This document shows positions 43,284 to 51,598 of a DNA stretch of 64,000 nt, in pieces; position 1 is the first letter of the stretch; every line of letters starts with the position of its first letter. The DNA lies in contig JBFLWQ010000014.1 of the NCBI GenBank assembly GCA_040757775.1, positions 19,860 to 83,859 on the forward strand, read 5' to 3'. The position numbers and the translations under genes were made by a program. Under the pieces are notes generated by a model. The model did no database searches and was not told the DNA's origin. It was given only the letters and a program-made list of their open reading frames with translations. This stretch comes from Thermodesulfobacteriota bacterium (lineage in GTDB: Bacteria > Desulfobacterota > UBA8473).

Positions 43284-44978
43284 ATGACAGGTGTAAAAAA
43301 CGAACATGATATATATGCAGAGACAGCCATAGGGCAGATCCCCCGCTTGCTCAGCATGATGGATCGCAAAGAATTTTCGCTCAACTATGGATGCCTTGAT
43401 CGTCCATATTGGCAGTACAGAATGATAGACTTTCCAGGGGCATCCTTTCAGACCGCTGCCCTTTCTCTTGCCATGGCATATAAGAACAACTATCCACACA
43501 GCGTATACTTCAATAACCGAAGGGTAAAAAAATGGGCAATTGCCGCAATACAGTTTTTAGCAAAGATACAGAACGCAGACGGCAGCTTCAGTCATTTTTA
43601 TCCAAACATCTGGAGTCTTGCTGTAGTGGCATTTCCTGTATATTCAGTCTCGGAGGCATATTTGCTGCTGGAGGATGAAATGGACAACAGAACCAAAGAA
43701 AGCCTGTACAGTATGTTCAAAAAGGCAGGAGACTGGATGGTCAGATGTGATGACATGGAGGTTACAAACCAGATGGCGGGGGCAGCCATGGCCCTTTATA
43801 ACATCTATCTGATTACACAAGACAACAAGTATCTTGTTGATTCTCAAGCTAAAATTGACAGGATTCTTACTACTCAAACCCCGGACGGCTATTTCTATGA
43901 ATATGGCGGTGGAGATATTGGTTACTCTACAGTTACTATTGACTACCTTGCCAAGTATTATCAAAAAACCGGGAAGGAATATCTGCTGGAACCTCTGGAG
44001 AGATTAATCGAGTACGTGAGTTACTTTTTCCATCCAAATTTTACCTCAGGTGGAGAGTATGCAAGCCGGAATAACGAATTTGTTATACCAGGCGGCTTTG
44101 AGATACTGGCAGACAGAATCCCATTGGCAGGAACGATCGGGGATTTTGTGTTGAATGGTTTGAAAGAGAAGGCAATAATAGACTCTGCTACCCTTGACGG
44201 CTTATACCTTTGTGTAAACAACCATTCCTATCTTGAAGCCTATGAAAACTATAAGCCCAGAAAGAAAACCGAACCCATCCCTCATTATCAGAAGGGAATC
44301 AGGTATTTCCCCTTTTCCAAGACCCTTGTTATAAACAACGATGCATTTTACTCTGTGGTAGGAGCCGGGAAAGGAGGAACAATCAGAATTTACACAAGAA
44401 ATGGCAGCCAGTCAAGGTTGCTTTTAGACGACTGTGGACTTGTTGGAAGGCTCTCAAACAGCACGGTAGTAAGCAGCCAATGGCTGGACCCGGATTATAA
44501 AATAGACTATGATGAAAACAAAAGGCTCATATCCATAAAAGGGAACTTACACAGGATAAATCAGGCCAGCCTTACCTCATGTAAGCTGTTTCTGTCAAGG
44601 ATTGTTCTCTCAGTAATCTCCAAACTTCCATCTGTTAGAAGGTTTATATATAAAAAACTGCGCCAGATACTTATAACAAAAAGCAGTTCCTTCCCTGTTG
44701 GATTTAAAAGGGATATACAGTTTTATGATGAAAAGATAATAATTGTTGATCATGTAATACGTGAAAAGAGTTTAAAATTTCTTTATCTTGACGCCCTTTC
44801 CAAATTCACAACCATGTACGGACAGTCAAAGGAATTCTTCCAGCCTCAAGAACTTTTCAGTTTGGAAGGCTTCCCCAGGGAAGATTTTACTAATCTTTTT
44901 AATAAGAGAGGAAATGCAGCTCTTTCACGAACAATTTATCCTAGGGAAGAGAAGATAGAATGGCATATCGTTAGCTAA
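43284..44978 (+). CDS. alpha/alpha-toroid-like carbohydrate-active protein
   Basis: The 564-residue cytoplasmic protein (no signal peptide) has repeated helical hairpins from about residue 35 to 330 (WAIAAIQFLAKIQNADGSFS, ALYNIYLITQDNKYLVDS, IDYLAKYYQKTGKEYLLEP), the pattern of (alpha/alpha)6 barrels in glycoside hydrolases, epimerases and uronate lyases. The C-terminal 230 residues are strand-rich like the beta-sandwich of heparinase II/III-type lyases. I cannot assign a catalytic residue. Next to a NodB deacetylase, it may modify a glycan, as D-glucuronyl C5-epimerases do, but that is speculation. Confidence 0.6.
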   Translation: MTGVKNEHDIYAETAIGQIPRLLSMMDRKEFSLNYGCLDRPYWQYRMIDFPGASFQTAALSLAMAYKNNYPHSVYFNNRRVKKWAIAAIQFLAKIQNADGSFSHFYPNIWSLAVVAFPVYSVSEAYLLLEDEMDNRTKESLYSMFKKAGDWMVRCDDMEVTNQMAGAAMALYNIYLITQDNKYLVDSQAKIDRILTTQTPDGYFYEYGGGDIGYSTVTIDYLAKYYQKTGKEYLLEPLERLIEYVSYFFHPNFTSGGEYASRNNEFVIPGGFEILADRIPLAGTIGDFVLNGLKEKAIIDSATLDGLYLCVNNHSYLEAYENYKPRKKTEPIPHYQKGIRYFPFSKTLVINNDAFYSVVGAGKGGTIRIYTRNGSQSRLLLDDCGLVGRLSNSTVVSSQWLDPDYKIDYDENKRLISIKGNLHRINQASLTSCKLFLSRIVLSVISKLPSVRRFIYKKLRQILITKSSSFPVGFKRDIQFYDEKIIIVDHVIREKSLKFLYLDALSKFTTMYGQSKEFFQPQELFSLEGFPREDFTNLFNKRGNAALSRTIYPREEKIEWHIVS

Positions 44979-44991
44979 GCGGTGAAAAAGA

Positions 44992-46074
44992 ATGGACCAT
45001 CTTGAACAATATCTGATACAAATACTATCTTTCTGGCTTCAGGCAGAAGAAAAAACACTGGAGGGAGTGGTTGCCCCATCAACTCTAACATTGATGAAAG
45101 AGTTGCTTTTGGAAAACAGGCTATCCTCTTTCCAAAAAGTCACCAGAAAGTTAGTATCTCCATTACTAAGAAGGACTCCCTCCAAGCTACGTTATTCTGT
45201 AACTACTATTTTAAAAGGGATTAGAAGCCTAAAAGGGATACGCTCCGAAGGCATCGGACAGTGCAGGCTGGTTCAGATAATAGAACAATTGAAGGGCAAA
45301 ATGGGAATCAAAAGGTATATATGGGATGGGAAAAGTTCTGCCCTCTGTATGACGCATGACGTTGACTATTCGGCAGGCTACAGGAACCTTCTAAAAGTTG
45401 CAAGGCTGGATAATAGATATGGGATAGAATCTACATTCAATCTGCTGGTTTACGGAGACTATAGATTAGAAGAAAGCCTGCTTTCGGAAATAATAGATAT
45501 GGGTCATAATATCGGGCTTCATGGATATGACCATGACATAGCCTTTGGATACAGGCAAAAGAGATATATAGAAAACAGACTGAGAACCGCAATGAAGGGG
45601 TTAAATGTAAATGTAAGTGGTTACAGAGCCCCGGCCTTTTGTTTTAGCAGAAACCTGATTGAAGTACTAAACGATCTTGGTTTTAAATATGATACCTCTT
45701 TACTCGTAACCAACGGTCCTTATCATGGCATAGAGGTCTGTTTCCCTTATCGTTATCCATTTTTAAGAATATGGGAAATTCCTTTGACCATAGACGATAC
45801 CTTTCTCTTTAGAGACCGTAGACTCTCTGAAAAAGAAGCCCTGAGGGTTTCAAAACATGTAATCGCTGACGTAAACGCTGTAGGGGGTTTGACAGTAATC
45901 AATACTCATCCCAGCATTATCATCAGAAACCTAAATTTCTATGAAGAATTATTGGGTTACCTGAAAGAACAGGACAATATACAACTTGAATCCATGGAGT
46001 CTCTGGTTAACTATTTAGAGGAAAAGCAGCAAAACACGGTTAAACCTCTTATCCTGAAGACGGAAAATAATTGA
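44992..46074 (+). CDS. polysaccharide deacetylase (NodB/CE4-like)
   Basis: The 360-residue protein has a helical N-terminal extension of about 110 residues and then a NodB domain: MTHDVDYSAGY (THDVD at residues 121-125, metal and base Asp), GLHGYDHD (His177 and His181, metal ligands) and SGYRAPAFCFSRN, the family motif 3 Arg. There is no signal peptide, so it may act in the cytoplasm on lipid-linked sugars. CE4 enzymes remove N- or O-acetyl groups from polysaccharides. It is 14 bp downstream of the toroid gene and overlaps the next gene by four bases. Confidence 0.88.
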   Translation: MDHLEQYLIQILSFWLQAEEKTLEGVVAPSTLTLMKELLLENRLSSFQKVTRKLVSPLLRRTPSKLRYSVTTILKGIRSLKGIRSEGIGQCRLVQIIEQLKGKMGIKRYIWDGKSSALCMTHDVDYSAGYRNLLKVARLDNRYGIESTFNLLVYGDYRLEESLLSEIIDMGHNIGLHGYDHDIAFGYRQKRYIENRLRTAMKGLNVNVSGYRAPAFCFSRNLIEVLNDLGFKYDTSLLVTNGPYHGIEVCFPYRYPFLRIWEIPLTIDDTFLFRDRRLSEKEALRVSKHVIADVNAVGGLTVINTHPSIIIRNLNFYEELLGYLKEQDNIQLESMESLVNYLEEKQQNTVKPLILKTENN

Positions 46075-46757
46075 AATCTGTTATGAAAATAAGGAAAGGC
46101 ATTAGGATACCCATTCTTATTTTTTCCCTTATAGGGATAATTATCTCAATGTACTCACTCCAGCAAAGGATAGATCGTATTAAACTGGAAACGAGAACAA
46201 TTGAAGACTTAAAGTACCTGCCGTCAGGGAAATTTATCAAACCAGCCGCACTTGGTTTCGATGAATTGTTAGCCGATTTACTCTGGATCAAGGCAGTAAC
46301 CTATTTTGGGGGACATTACCTTACAGACAAGCAGTATAATTGGCTCTACCACATTCTGGATATTACCACAACTCTGGACCCCAGGTTTGAATATGCTTAT
46401 GAATTTGGAGGGATAATACTCTCAATTGAAGCAAACCAGATAAAGGAGAGTGTTGCCTTACTCAAAAAGGGTATTGAAAACCATCCTAAAGAATGGAAAC
46501 TGCCATTTCTTTTAGGCTTTATTCATTTTTACTATCTCAATGACTATAAACTTGCAGCTCACTACATAGAAAAGGCTTCACTGCTGCCCAACCGTCCTGA
46601 CTTTTTACCTGGTTTAGCCGCAACCTTTTATACTAAAGCCCATACCCCTGAATTGGGCGTAGAGTTTCTAACCATGGTATATAACAGTACCAATGATGAA
46701 CGGGTGAGAAAAAACATTGAAAAAAAGATAAGAGAGATTATAAGCGGTTCAAAGTAG
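46071..46757 (+). CDS. membrane-anchored TPR-like protein
   Basis: The 228-residue protein has a short N-terminal membrane helix (about residues 12-32) and helical repeats: LGFDELLADLLWIKAV, YNWLYHILDITTTLDPRFEYAYEFGG and ESVALLKKGIENHPKEWKLP, consistent with TPR or Sel1-like scaffolding in the periplasm. Start is TTG 46071 overlapping the previous stop, or ATG 46083. Proteins of this kind are common in Desulfobacterota and Nitrospirota without known function. It is the last gene of the glycan-type cluster and ends just before a repeat element shared with the front of the cluster. Confidence 0.7.
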   Translation: MKSVMKIRKGIRIPILIFSLIGIIISMYSLQQRIDRIKLETRTIEDLKYLPSGKFIKPAALGFDELLADLLWIKAVTYFGGHYLTDKQYNWLYHILDITTTLDPRFEYAYEFGGIILSIEANQIKESVALLKKGIENHPKEWKLPFLLGFIHFYYLNDYKLAAHYIEKASLLPNRPDFLPGLAATFYTKAHTPELGVEFLTMVYNSTNDERVRKNIEKKIREIISGSK

Positions 46758-46760
46758 TAT

Positions 46761-46816
46761 TGGAACGTCCCTTTAAACAGCACACTTAAGTGCGCTGTTG
46801 TCGTTATGAATTGCTA
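46761..46816 (+). repeat. repeat element preceding the ABC transporter (copy 2)
   Basis: TGGAACGTCCCTTTAAACAG, CACACTTAAGTGCGCTGTTG and TCGTTATGAATTGCTA. It matches 31307-31390 at both ends with the duplicated middle missing. The core palindrome also occurs at 60920-60947. Confidence 0.7.
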
Positions 46817-46834
46817 GAAGGAGGAAAATGCTAA

Positions 46835-47767
46835 TTGATAGTGGTTAAGACTCAAGGGCTGTCCAAGGAATTCAGGACAGGATTTACAATGAAGAAGGTA
46901 AGCGCACTTCATAACCTGAATCTGGAGGTCGAAGAGGGAGAAATCTTTGGATATATAGGACCTAATGGTGCCGGTAAAACAACCACCTTAAAGATACTTA
47001 CAGGGCTTATATATCCCACTTCCGGAAATGCATGGGTACTCGGAAGAGACATCAGAGACGTAGCTATTAAGAAGGACATCGGTTTTCTTCCGGAAGGACC
47101 TTATTTCTATGATTATCTTACAGCAAAAGAGTTTCTATATTTTTATGGACAACTTTTTGGCATGAGAAATAGAGAGATAGAAAAAAATGTGGACGAACTC
47201 CTTGATCTGGTTGAGCTTAGGCATGTAAAGGATATCCAGCTTAGAAGATTTTCCAAGGGGATGCTACAGAGAATAGGCATTGCTCAGGCACTGATCAACA
47301 ACCCAAAGCTTTTACTGCTTGATGAACCCATGTCAGGATTAGACCCTATTGGAAGAGCAAAGATTAAGGAAATTATCCTTCAATTGAAAGAAGACGGAAA
47401 GACCATTTTATTTTCGTCACATATACTATCAGATGTAGAGATGCTATGTGACAGAGTCGGGATACTGACTAATGGAAAGTTGACAGATGTAGGAAGCCTG
47501 GACAGCCTTTTAATACCCGAGGTAAAATCAATAGAGATCGTTATGTCCCGCCTGGAAGAGAATATTATAGAGGAAATCAGAACTATTACAGAAAAGGTAA
47601 CCTTAAGGGACGAAAAGATGTTAATTATGGTTGATGGCGAGGAAAATAAGGAAAGGGTATTGAGAATTATCGAAAAAAACAGGGGCAGATTGCTATCTTT
47701 AACACCTCGAAGAAAAACGTTGGAAGAGTATCTTGTTGAGAAGGTAAACAGAGGGATTGTCTTATGA
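46835..47767 (+). CDS. ABC transporter ATP-binding protein
   Basis: The 310-residue protein has Walker A GPNGAGKTT (about residues 46-54), the signature FSKGMLQRIG (about 143-152), Walker B LLLLDEPMSGLD (about 163-174) and the switch FSSHILSDVE. It starts at TTG 46835 with AAGGAGG about ten bases upstream. The roughly 80-residue C-terminal extension is typical of ABC-2-type exporters (CcmA/DRA-like). It overlaps the permease gene by four bases (ATGA), so both form one complex. The cargo (drug, lipid or glycan) is not visible. Confidence 0.94.
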   Translation: MIVVKTQGLSKEFRTGFTMKKVSALHNLNLEVEEGEIFGYIGPNGAGKTTTLKILTGLIYPTSGNAWVLGRDIRDVAIKKDIGFLPEGPYFYDYLTAKEFLYFYGQLFGMRNREIEKNVDELLDLVELRHVKDIQLRRFSKGMLQRIGIAQALINNPKLLLLDEPMSGLDPIGRAKIKEIILQLKEDGKTILFSSHILSDVEMLCDRVGILTNGKLTDVGSLDSLLIPEVKSIEIVMSRLEENIIEEIRTITEKVTLRDEKMLIMVDGEENKERVLRIIEKNRGRLLSLTPRRKTLEEYLVEKVNRGIVL

Positions 47768-48528
47768 AAATAAGGGCTATTATGGTCAACACCTTCAGGG
47801 AAGCTATCAGGGATAAGGTGCTTTACAGCCTTTTATTCTTTGCGCTTTTGATGATTGGGGGATCAACCCTGTTGGGCAGATTGACTATCGGCGAAAACAT
47901 TAAGATTATAAAAGATATGGGATTGGCAAGTATCTCTATATTCGGCTTGCTGATTGCCATATTTGTTGGGGTTGGCCTGGTTTATAAAGAGATCGATAAA
48001 AAGACAATTTATACTGTTATTGCAAAACCTGTCCATCGTTACCAATTCCTGCTTGGTAAATACCTTGGTCTGATCTTGACCTTGCTGGTAGAGGTTGCTA
48101 TCATGTCTTTCGGTCTTCTGCTCCTGGTCTTATCTTATGAGGGTCATATAGATCCTTCGATCCTTAAAGCAATCCTGTTGATCTTCTTTGAATTGATGAC
48201 CATAACTGCCCTTGCAATTTTATTTTCATCTTTCTCTACCCCTGTTTTAAGCGGGTTATTCACTTTGGCTGTATATATAGTAGGACATCTGTCTCGTGAC
48301 CTGCTTGCCTTCGTAGTCGAATCCGAAAGCACCATGATTAAATATGTTACGGCATTTATATACTATTCTTTACCGAATCTGGATAATTTTAATATTAAGG
48401 GGAGAATAGTTCATCAAGTACTTGTAAACTGGGAGTATCTATCCTTTGCCATGCTTTACGGGGTTTTGTATATATTGATAACCTTGCTTTTGTCCATGGT
48501 GATCTTTCAAAGGAGAGATTTCAAATAA
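47764..48528 (+). CDS. ABC-2 type transporter permease
   Basis: The 254-residue protein has about six membrane helices and the ABC-2 pattern: an amphipathic N-terminal NTFREAIRDKVLYSLLFFAL, a cytoplasmic KEIDKKTIYTVIAKPVHRYQFLLGKY loop (the EAA-like contact to the ATPase) and a C-terminal helix ending FQRRDFK. It is the membrane partner of the ATP-binding protein whose gene overlaps it. Substrate unknown. Confidence 0.9.
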   Translation: MKIRAIMVNTFREAIRDKVLYSLLFFALLMIGGSTLLGRLTIGENIKIIKDMGLASISIFGLLIAIFVGVGLVYKEIDKKTIYTVIAKPVHRYQFLLGKYLGLILTLLVEVAIMSFGLLLLVLSYEGHIDPSILKAILLIFFELMTITALAILFSSFSTPVLSGLFTLAVYIVGHLSRDLLAFVVESESTMIKYVTAFIYYSLPNLDNFNIKGRIVHQVLVNWEYLSFAMLYGVLYILITLLLSMVIFQRRDFK

Positions 48529-48540
48529 AAGAAAATAACA

Positions 48541-48572
48541 GGGGTTCAAGGGGTCAAGGATTCGAGGGACTT
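48541..48572. repeat. heptameric array
   Basis: GGGGTTCAAGGGGTCAAGGA followed by TTCGAGGGAC, the same GGTTCAA/GGTCAAG unit class as around lepB. Confidence 0.5.
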
Positions 48573-48589
48573 AAAGTGGATGGATACGA

Positions 48590-49249
48590 ATGATAAATAG
48601 AGATGTAAAAAAAAGGGTCATTGGGATATCGGCACTAGTGCTCATAATGATCGTGATGGTATTTATAAAGGTATATTCAGGATCCATAAAGGAATATGAA
48701 AAGGGAGAAAAATCATTTGGAAAAGGGGATATTGAAGCCGCTATTGCTCATTACCAGAGATCAATCCAATGGTATACCCCTTTCAACAAATATGTCTCCA
48801 GATCAGCTGAACGTCTCTGGGAAATTGGCAATAAAGCCGAAGGAAAGGGAGAGGACGACCTTGCCTTAAAGGCATATCAGGAACTTCGAAGCAGCTTATA
48901 CTCCGTGAGAAGCTTTTATACTCCTTATCCTGAATGGATAGAGAGATGTAATGATAAGATATCCTCTCTGGTAGCCAAAAAGGAGACTTATTCAAAAGAG
49001 GACAGGGGGAAAACCTTCGGACAGAGGAAAGCCGAATCCCTCAAGATATTGAAGAAGGATTATGCACCCAATGTTTTCTGGTCAATATTTCTGGAGATTG
49101 GTTTTATAGGCTGGATAAGTTGCACTATTGGTTTCATCTTTCGTGTATTCACCGGTGAAAAGGGGTTCAATGGAAAACGGGCATTGTTATGGGGTGGGCT
49201 TATAATAATCTTCTATGCCTTATGGATAGCAGGGATGATGAGGGCATAG
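48590..49249 (+). CDS. membrane protein with TPR-like segment, unknown function
   Basis: The 219-residue protein has one N-terminal membrane helix (about residues 10-27), a soluble helical part with a TPR-like EKGEKSFGKGDIEAAIAHYQ and LALKAYQELRSSLY, and two more membrane helices near the C-terminus (about 160-180 and 192-213). It sits between the ABC exporter and the prepilin peptidase on the same strand. The layout suggests a membrane-bound adaptor; I do not recognise the family. The ribosome-binding sequence is weak. Confidence 0.65.
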   Translation: MINRDVKKRVIGISALVLIMIVMVFIKVYSGSIKEYEKGEKSFGKGDIEAAIAHYQRSIQWYTPFNKYVSRSAERLWEIGNKAEGKGEDDLALKAYQELRSSLYSVRSFYTPYPEWIERCNDKISSLVAKKETYSKEDRGKTFGQRKAESLKILKKDYAPNVFWSIFLEIGFIGWISCTIGFIFRVFTGEKGFNGKRALLWGGLIIIFYALWIAGMMRA

Positions 49250-49254
49250 AACAG

Positions 49255-49285
49255 GACTCAGAAATCAGAAGTCAGGAGTCAGAAG
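49255..49285. repeat. heptameric array (CAGAAGT)
   Basis: ACTCAGAAATCAGAAGTCAG then GAGTCAGAAG in seven-base steps, immediately before the small membrane protein gene. Related to the coding array in pilV. Confidence 0.55.
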
Positions 49286-49289
49286 CGAA

Positions 49290-49472
49290 ATGTTAGTCAT
49301 TTATATTTCAATGGTGATTGTTGGCATTTTAATGATTGGCTGGGGTTTTTGGGCTGCTTACTATGCCAGAAAGCCGTTTAATATAATCGGTGCTGTCTTT
49401 ACCCCTGCAGGATTGATAGTCGCCTTATTAGGGGTGCTTCTAATATGTGTCCCGGGCTTCTTCTCGTTTTGA
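49290..49472 (+). CDS. small two-helix membrane protein
   Basis: The 60-residue protein is almost wholly hydrophobic, with helices at about residues 3-22 and 33-57 and a short basic turn (YYARKP). It stands 15 bases before the prepilin peptidase and is in the same direction. The repeat just upstream provides GGAGT as a weak ribosome-binding sequence. I cannot name it; its position suggests an accessory membrane component. Confidence 0.5.
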   Translation: MLVIYISMVIVGILMIGWGFWAAYYARKPFNIIGAVFTPAGLIVALLGVLLICVPGFFSF

Positions 49473-49487
49473 GGTCATGGAGGAAAA

Positions 49488-50255
49488 ATGTCTTTTATCA
49501 TCGGATACCTTATCCCCTTTATCTTTGGAACTGTCATTGGTAGTTTCCTGAATGTATGTATATTCCGTCTCCCTAAAAAACAATCAATAATATCTCCTTT
49601 CTCCTATTGTCCAAACTGCCATAACCCCATAAAATTCTATCATAATATCCCAATTCTGAGTTTCATTTTTCTAAGGGGGAAATGTAGTAACTGCGGGGAA
49701 CCTATATCTTTCAGGTACCTTGTCGTTGAACTGCTTGCCGGTTTACTTTCTCTGGCACTATTTCTAAAGTTTGGGCTTTCTCTTAGCTACTTTGTATATC
49801 TGACTTTCAGCGCCTCATTGCTCGTCATAACCTTTATAGACCTGGATCACCAAATCATACCCGATGTTATTACTCTTCCAGGTATAATTGTGGGTTTTAC
49901 AGCTTCTCTTTTTTTGCCGGGGATAACCTTCACGGATTCCATAATAGGTATTACTGCCGGGGGGGGAGGACTCTTCCTGGTAGCGATGGGTTATAAGCTT
50001 GTGGCTAAAAGAGAAGGCATGGGTATTGGCGATATAAAACTCATCTCCATGATTGGGGCATTTCTGGGTATAAAAGGGGTATTATTGACTATTTTTTTAG
50101 GCTCACTGTTTGGCTCATCGGTGGGTTTGGCGGTAATGCTTAAAGAGAAGAGAGACCGTAGATACGCTGTACCTTTCGGCCCATTCTTAGCCATTGGTGC
50201 TATAATCTATATTTTTTGGGGAGATATTATACTAGGACATTATCTGTATTTGTAA
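49488..50255 (+). CDS. pilD: type IV prepilin peptidase / N-methyltransferase
   Basis: The 255-residue aspartyl protease cleaves prepilin leaders and methylates the new N-terminal residue. It has the cytoplasmic zinc site C41-x2-C44...C66-x2-C69 (YCPNCHNPI and KCSNCGEPI), the first catalytic Asp in VITFIDLDHQIIPD and the second in GIGDIKLISMIGAF (GxGD motif), with about eight membrane helices. It should process the pilin at 28691 and the minor pilins just downstream. GGAGG precedes the start. Confidence 0.95.
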   Translation: MSFIIGYLIPFIFGTVIGSFLNVCIFRLPKKQSIISPFSYCPNCHNPIKFYHNIPILSFIFLRGKCSNCGEPISFRYLVVELLAGLLSLALFLKFGLSLSYFVYLTFSASLLVITFIDLDHQIIPDVITLPGIIVGFTASLFLPGITFTDSIIGITAGGGGLFLVAMGYKLVAKREGMGIGDIKLISMIGAFLGIKGVLLTIFLGSLFGSSVGLAVMLKEKRDRRYAVPFGPFLAIGAIIYIFWGDIILGHYLYL

Positions 50256-50278
50256 ATAAGGTCAAGGAATCAAGGTTG

Positions 50279-50298
50279 CCAAATACCCTTGTATTTGG
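50279..50298. promoter_or_regulatory. palindrome overlapping the -24 element of the minor-pilin promoter
   Basis: CCAAATAC (50279-50286), CCTT, GTATTTGG (50291-50298) is a perfect eight-base inverted repeat whose last GG is the -24 GG. A further inverted copy, ATACCAAA, lies at 50320-50327. It may be an operator or a weak terminator for pilD. Confidence 0.5.
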
Positions 50299-50310
50299 TA
50301 TAAGATTTGC
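50295..50310 (+). promoter_or_regulatory. candidate sigma-54 promoter of the minor-pilin operon
   Basis: TTGGTATAAGATTTGC has GG (50297-50298), exactly ten bases, GC (50309-50310). The predicted start is near 50322, 44 bases before the first minor-pilin ATG. It resembles the elements before both pilA genes. Confidence 0.7.
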
Positions 50311-50365
50311 TGTAGAATAATACCAAAAATTTTCATCTTTCAGCATAAACTAATGAGGGGTTCTG

Positions 50366-50950
50366 ATGCCTAAGAGATGGAGAGACGTGTCCGGTTTTAC
50401 GATCATAGAGTTAATAGTAGTCGTCGGAATCGTTTGTGTAACCGCTGCTATTGCCATTCCTAATATAATAAGCTGGATTCCTACCATAAGAGTAAATTCA
50501 GCCGCCAGGGACCTGGTCTCTGAGATGCAGTTGGCTCGAATGAAGGCAGTTTCAGAGAGAAACGATTATGTGATTACATTTGATACGACCACCTATGAGT
50601 ATAGTATTTATGATGATGGCGATAATGATTTCAGTACTGCAGGGGTTGAGACTTCTGAATTGGTAAAGACGGTAGATGTGGATACAAAGTACAAAGGCAT
50701 ACAATTTGGTTATGTAGCTGGTGAGACTGGAACCAGTGGTACTGCGATATCAAGTTCAATAACGTTTAGCAGCTCAAACGAGACTTTTGAACCGAACGGC
50801 ACAGCAAACAAGAATGGAAGCATTTACCTGATCCCGACCGAAGACATTGCCGGCAGCAGAAGAGACAGACAGAGAGCCATTACTGTGATACAGACAGGCA
50901 GAATTAAACTATGGAAGTATGATTCAGGCAGCAGTCCGCCATGGAGGTAA
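50366..50950 (+). CDS. GspH/FimT-type minor pseudopilin
   Basis: The 194-residue prepilin has a leader ending SG and the cleavage/helix motif FTIIELIVVVGIVCVTAAIA (start at about residue 11), with mature Glu5 present. The following SAARDLVSEMQLARMKAVSE is the FimT/GspH alpha-helical continuation, and a strand-rich C-terminal head with TFSSSNETFEPNG completes it. It probably forms the tip or initiation complex of type IV pili with the PilV, PilW and PilX-like proteins downstream. GAGGGG precedes ATG, and a sigma-54 promoter lies upstream. Confidence 0.88.
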   Translation: MPKRWRDVSGFTIIELIVVVGIVCVTAAIAIPNIISWIPTIRVNSAARDLVSEMQLARMKAVSERNDYVITFDTTTYEYSIYDDGDNDFSTAGVETSELVKTVDVDTKYKGIQFGYVAGETGTSGTAISSSITFSSSNETFEPNGTANKNGSIYLIPTEDIAGSRRDRQRAITVIQTGRIKLWKYDSGSSPPWR

Positions 50951-50951
50951 A

Positions 50952-51431
50952 ATGAGAAGCCAGAAGCCAGAAGCCAGAAGCCAGAAGGGCTTTACCCTGC
51001 TTGAGATATTGATAGCGATAACAATCCTATCTATAGGACTGCTCGCCCTGGCAGAGATGACGGTATATGTGATAAAGAGCAATACCTTTGGGAATAAAGT
51101 TACTGACGCAACGGTCCTGGCTCAGGACAAGCTGGAAGAGTTGAGAAACCTCTCGTATACTGATGCTCAACTCGATGATACTGACAGCAATACCGCTGAC
51201 ATCAGCACGGATATTCATTCAGATACCACCTTATTCACCAGTCCGGACCATAGCGATGGTTATCCCAATGATGCGACTGGTCAAACTGTAACCATAAGTC
51301 TATCCCCACAAAGGGTCTGGAATGTTGCATCAGATACCCCTGCTTCCGGGACGAAGACTGTGACGGTCATTGTTGGCTGGAATGATTCCATAAACCATTT
51401 TGTTGCTCTGTCCACCATAATAAGGCAGTAA
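50952..51431 (+). CDS. pilV: PilV-type minor pilin, leader encoded by a heptamer repeat
   Basis: I chose ATG 50952 (159 residues) because GGAGGTAA lies directly upstream; an in-frame ATG at 50919 lies inside the previous gene. The leader MRSQKPEARSQKG ends before FTLLEILIAITILSIGLLAL, a normal prepilin helix with Glu5, and the head domain is 130 residues long with KTVTVIVGWND near the end. The leader is coded by four copies of AGAAGCC plus a partial one (50955-50987), so slippage by one unit would shift the frame immediately. It overlaps nothing but starts one base after the FimT-like stop. Confidence 0.85.
   Translation: MRSQKPEARSQKGFTLLEILIAITILSIGLLALAEMTVYVIKSNTFGNKVTDATVLAQDKLEELRNLSYTDAQLDDTDSNTADISTDIHSDTTLFTSPDHSDGYPNDATGQTVTISLSPQRVWNVASDTPASGTKTVTVIVGWNDSINHFVALSTIIRQ
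50955..50987 (+). repeat. coding heptamer tract AGAAGCC x4 plus AGAAG
   Basis: Tandem seven-base units inside the pilV leader, identical apart from the truncated last unit. Seven is not a multiple of three, so copy-number change alters frame. Confidence 0.9.
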
Positions 51432-51433
51432 AT

Positions 51434-51480
51434 ATGATTCAGACATTAGACCATAGACTTCAGATATTAGACTGAAGGGA
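51434..51480. repeat. heptameric array (TCAGACA/TTAGACC/ATAGACT)
   Basis: ATTCAGACATTAGACCATAG, ACTTCAGATATTAGACTGAA: consecutive related seven-base units after pilV. A reverse-complement relative, GGTCTAAAGTCTGAAGTCTA, is at 51590-51620. Confidence 0.6.
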
Positions 51481-51490
51481 AGAGAAGGAA

Positions 51491-51598
51491 TTGGAATATT
51501 TAGATCCCAATAGATATGAAGAATTATTGACAAAAGCTCAAGGAGGTTTGAGAACACTACAAGGGCTAATTTCCTATATAGAAAAGTCTGGGGTCTAA
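51491..51598 (+). pseudogene. remnant of a four-helix bundle (S23/IVS-type) protein
   Basis: The frame reads TTG start, EYLDPNRYEELLTKAQ, then GGLRTLQGLISYIEKS and a stop in the next heptamer array. This matches only the last helix of four-helix bundle proteins that are encoded in rRNA intervening sequences and dispersed in many genomes (usual length about 120). The first three helices are gone. Heptamer arrays bracket it on both sides, suggesting it was carried or trimmed by repeat recombination. Confidence 0.5.
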
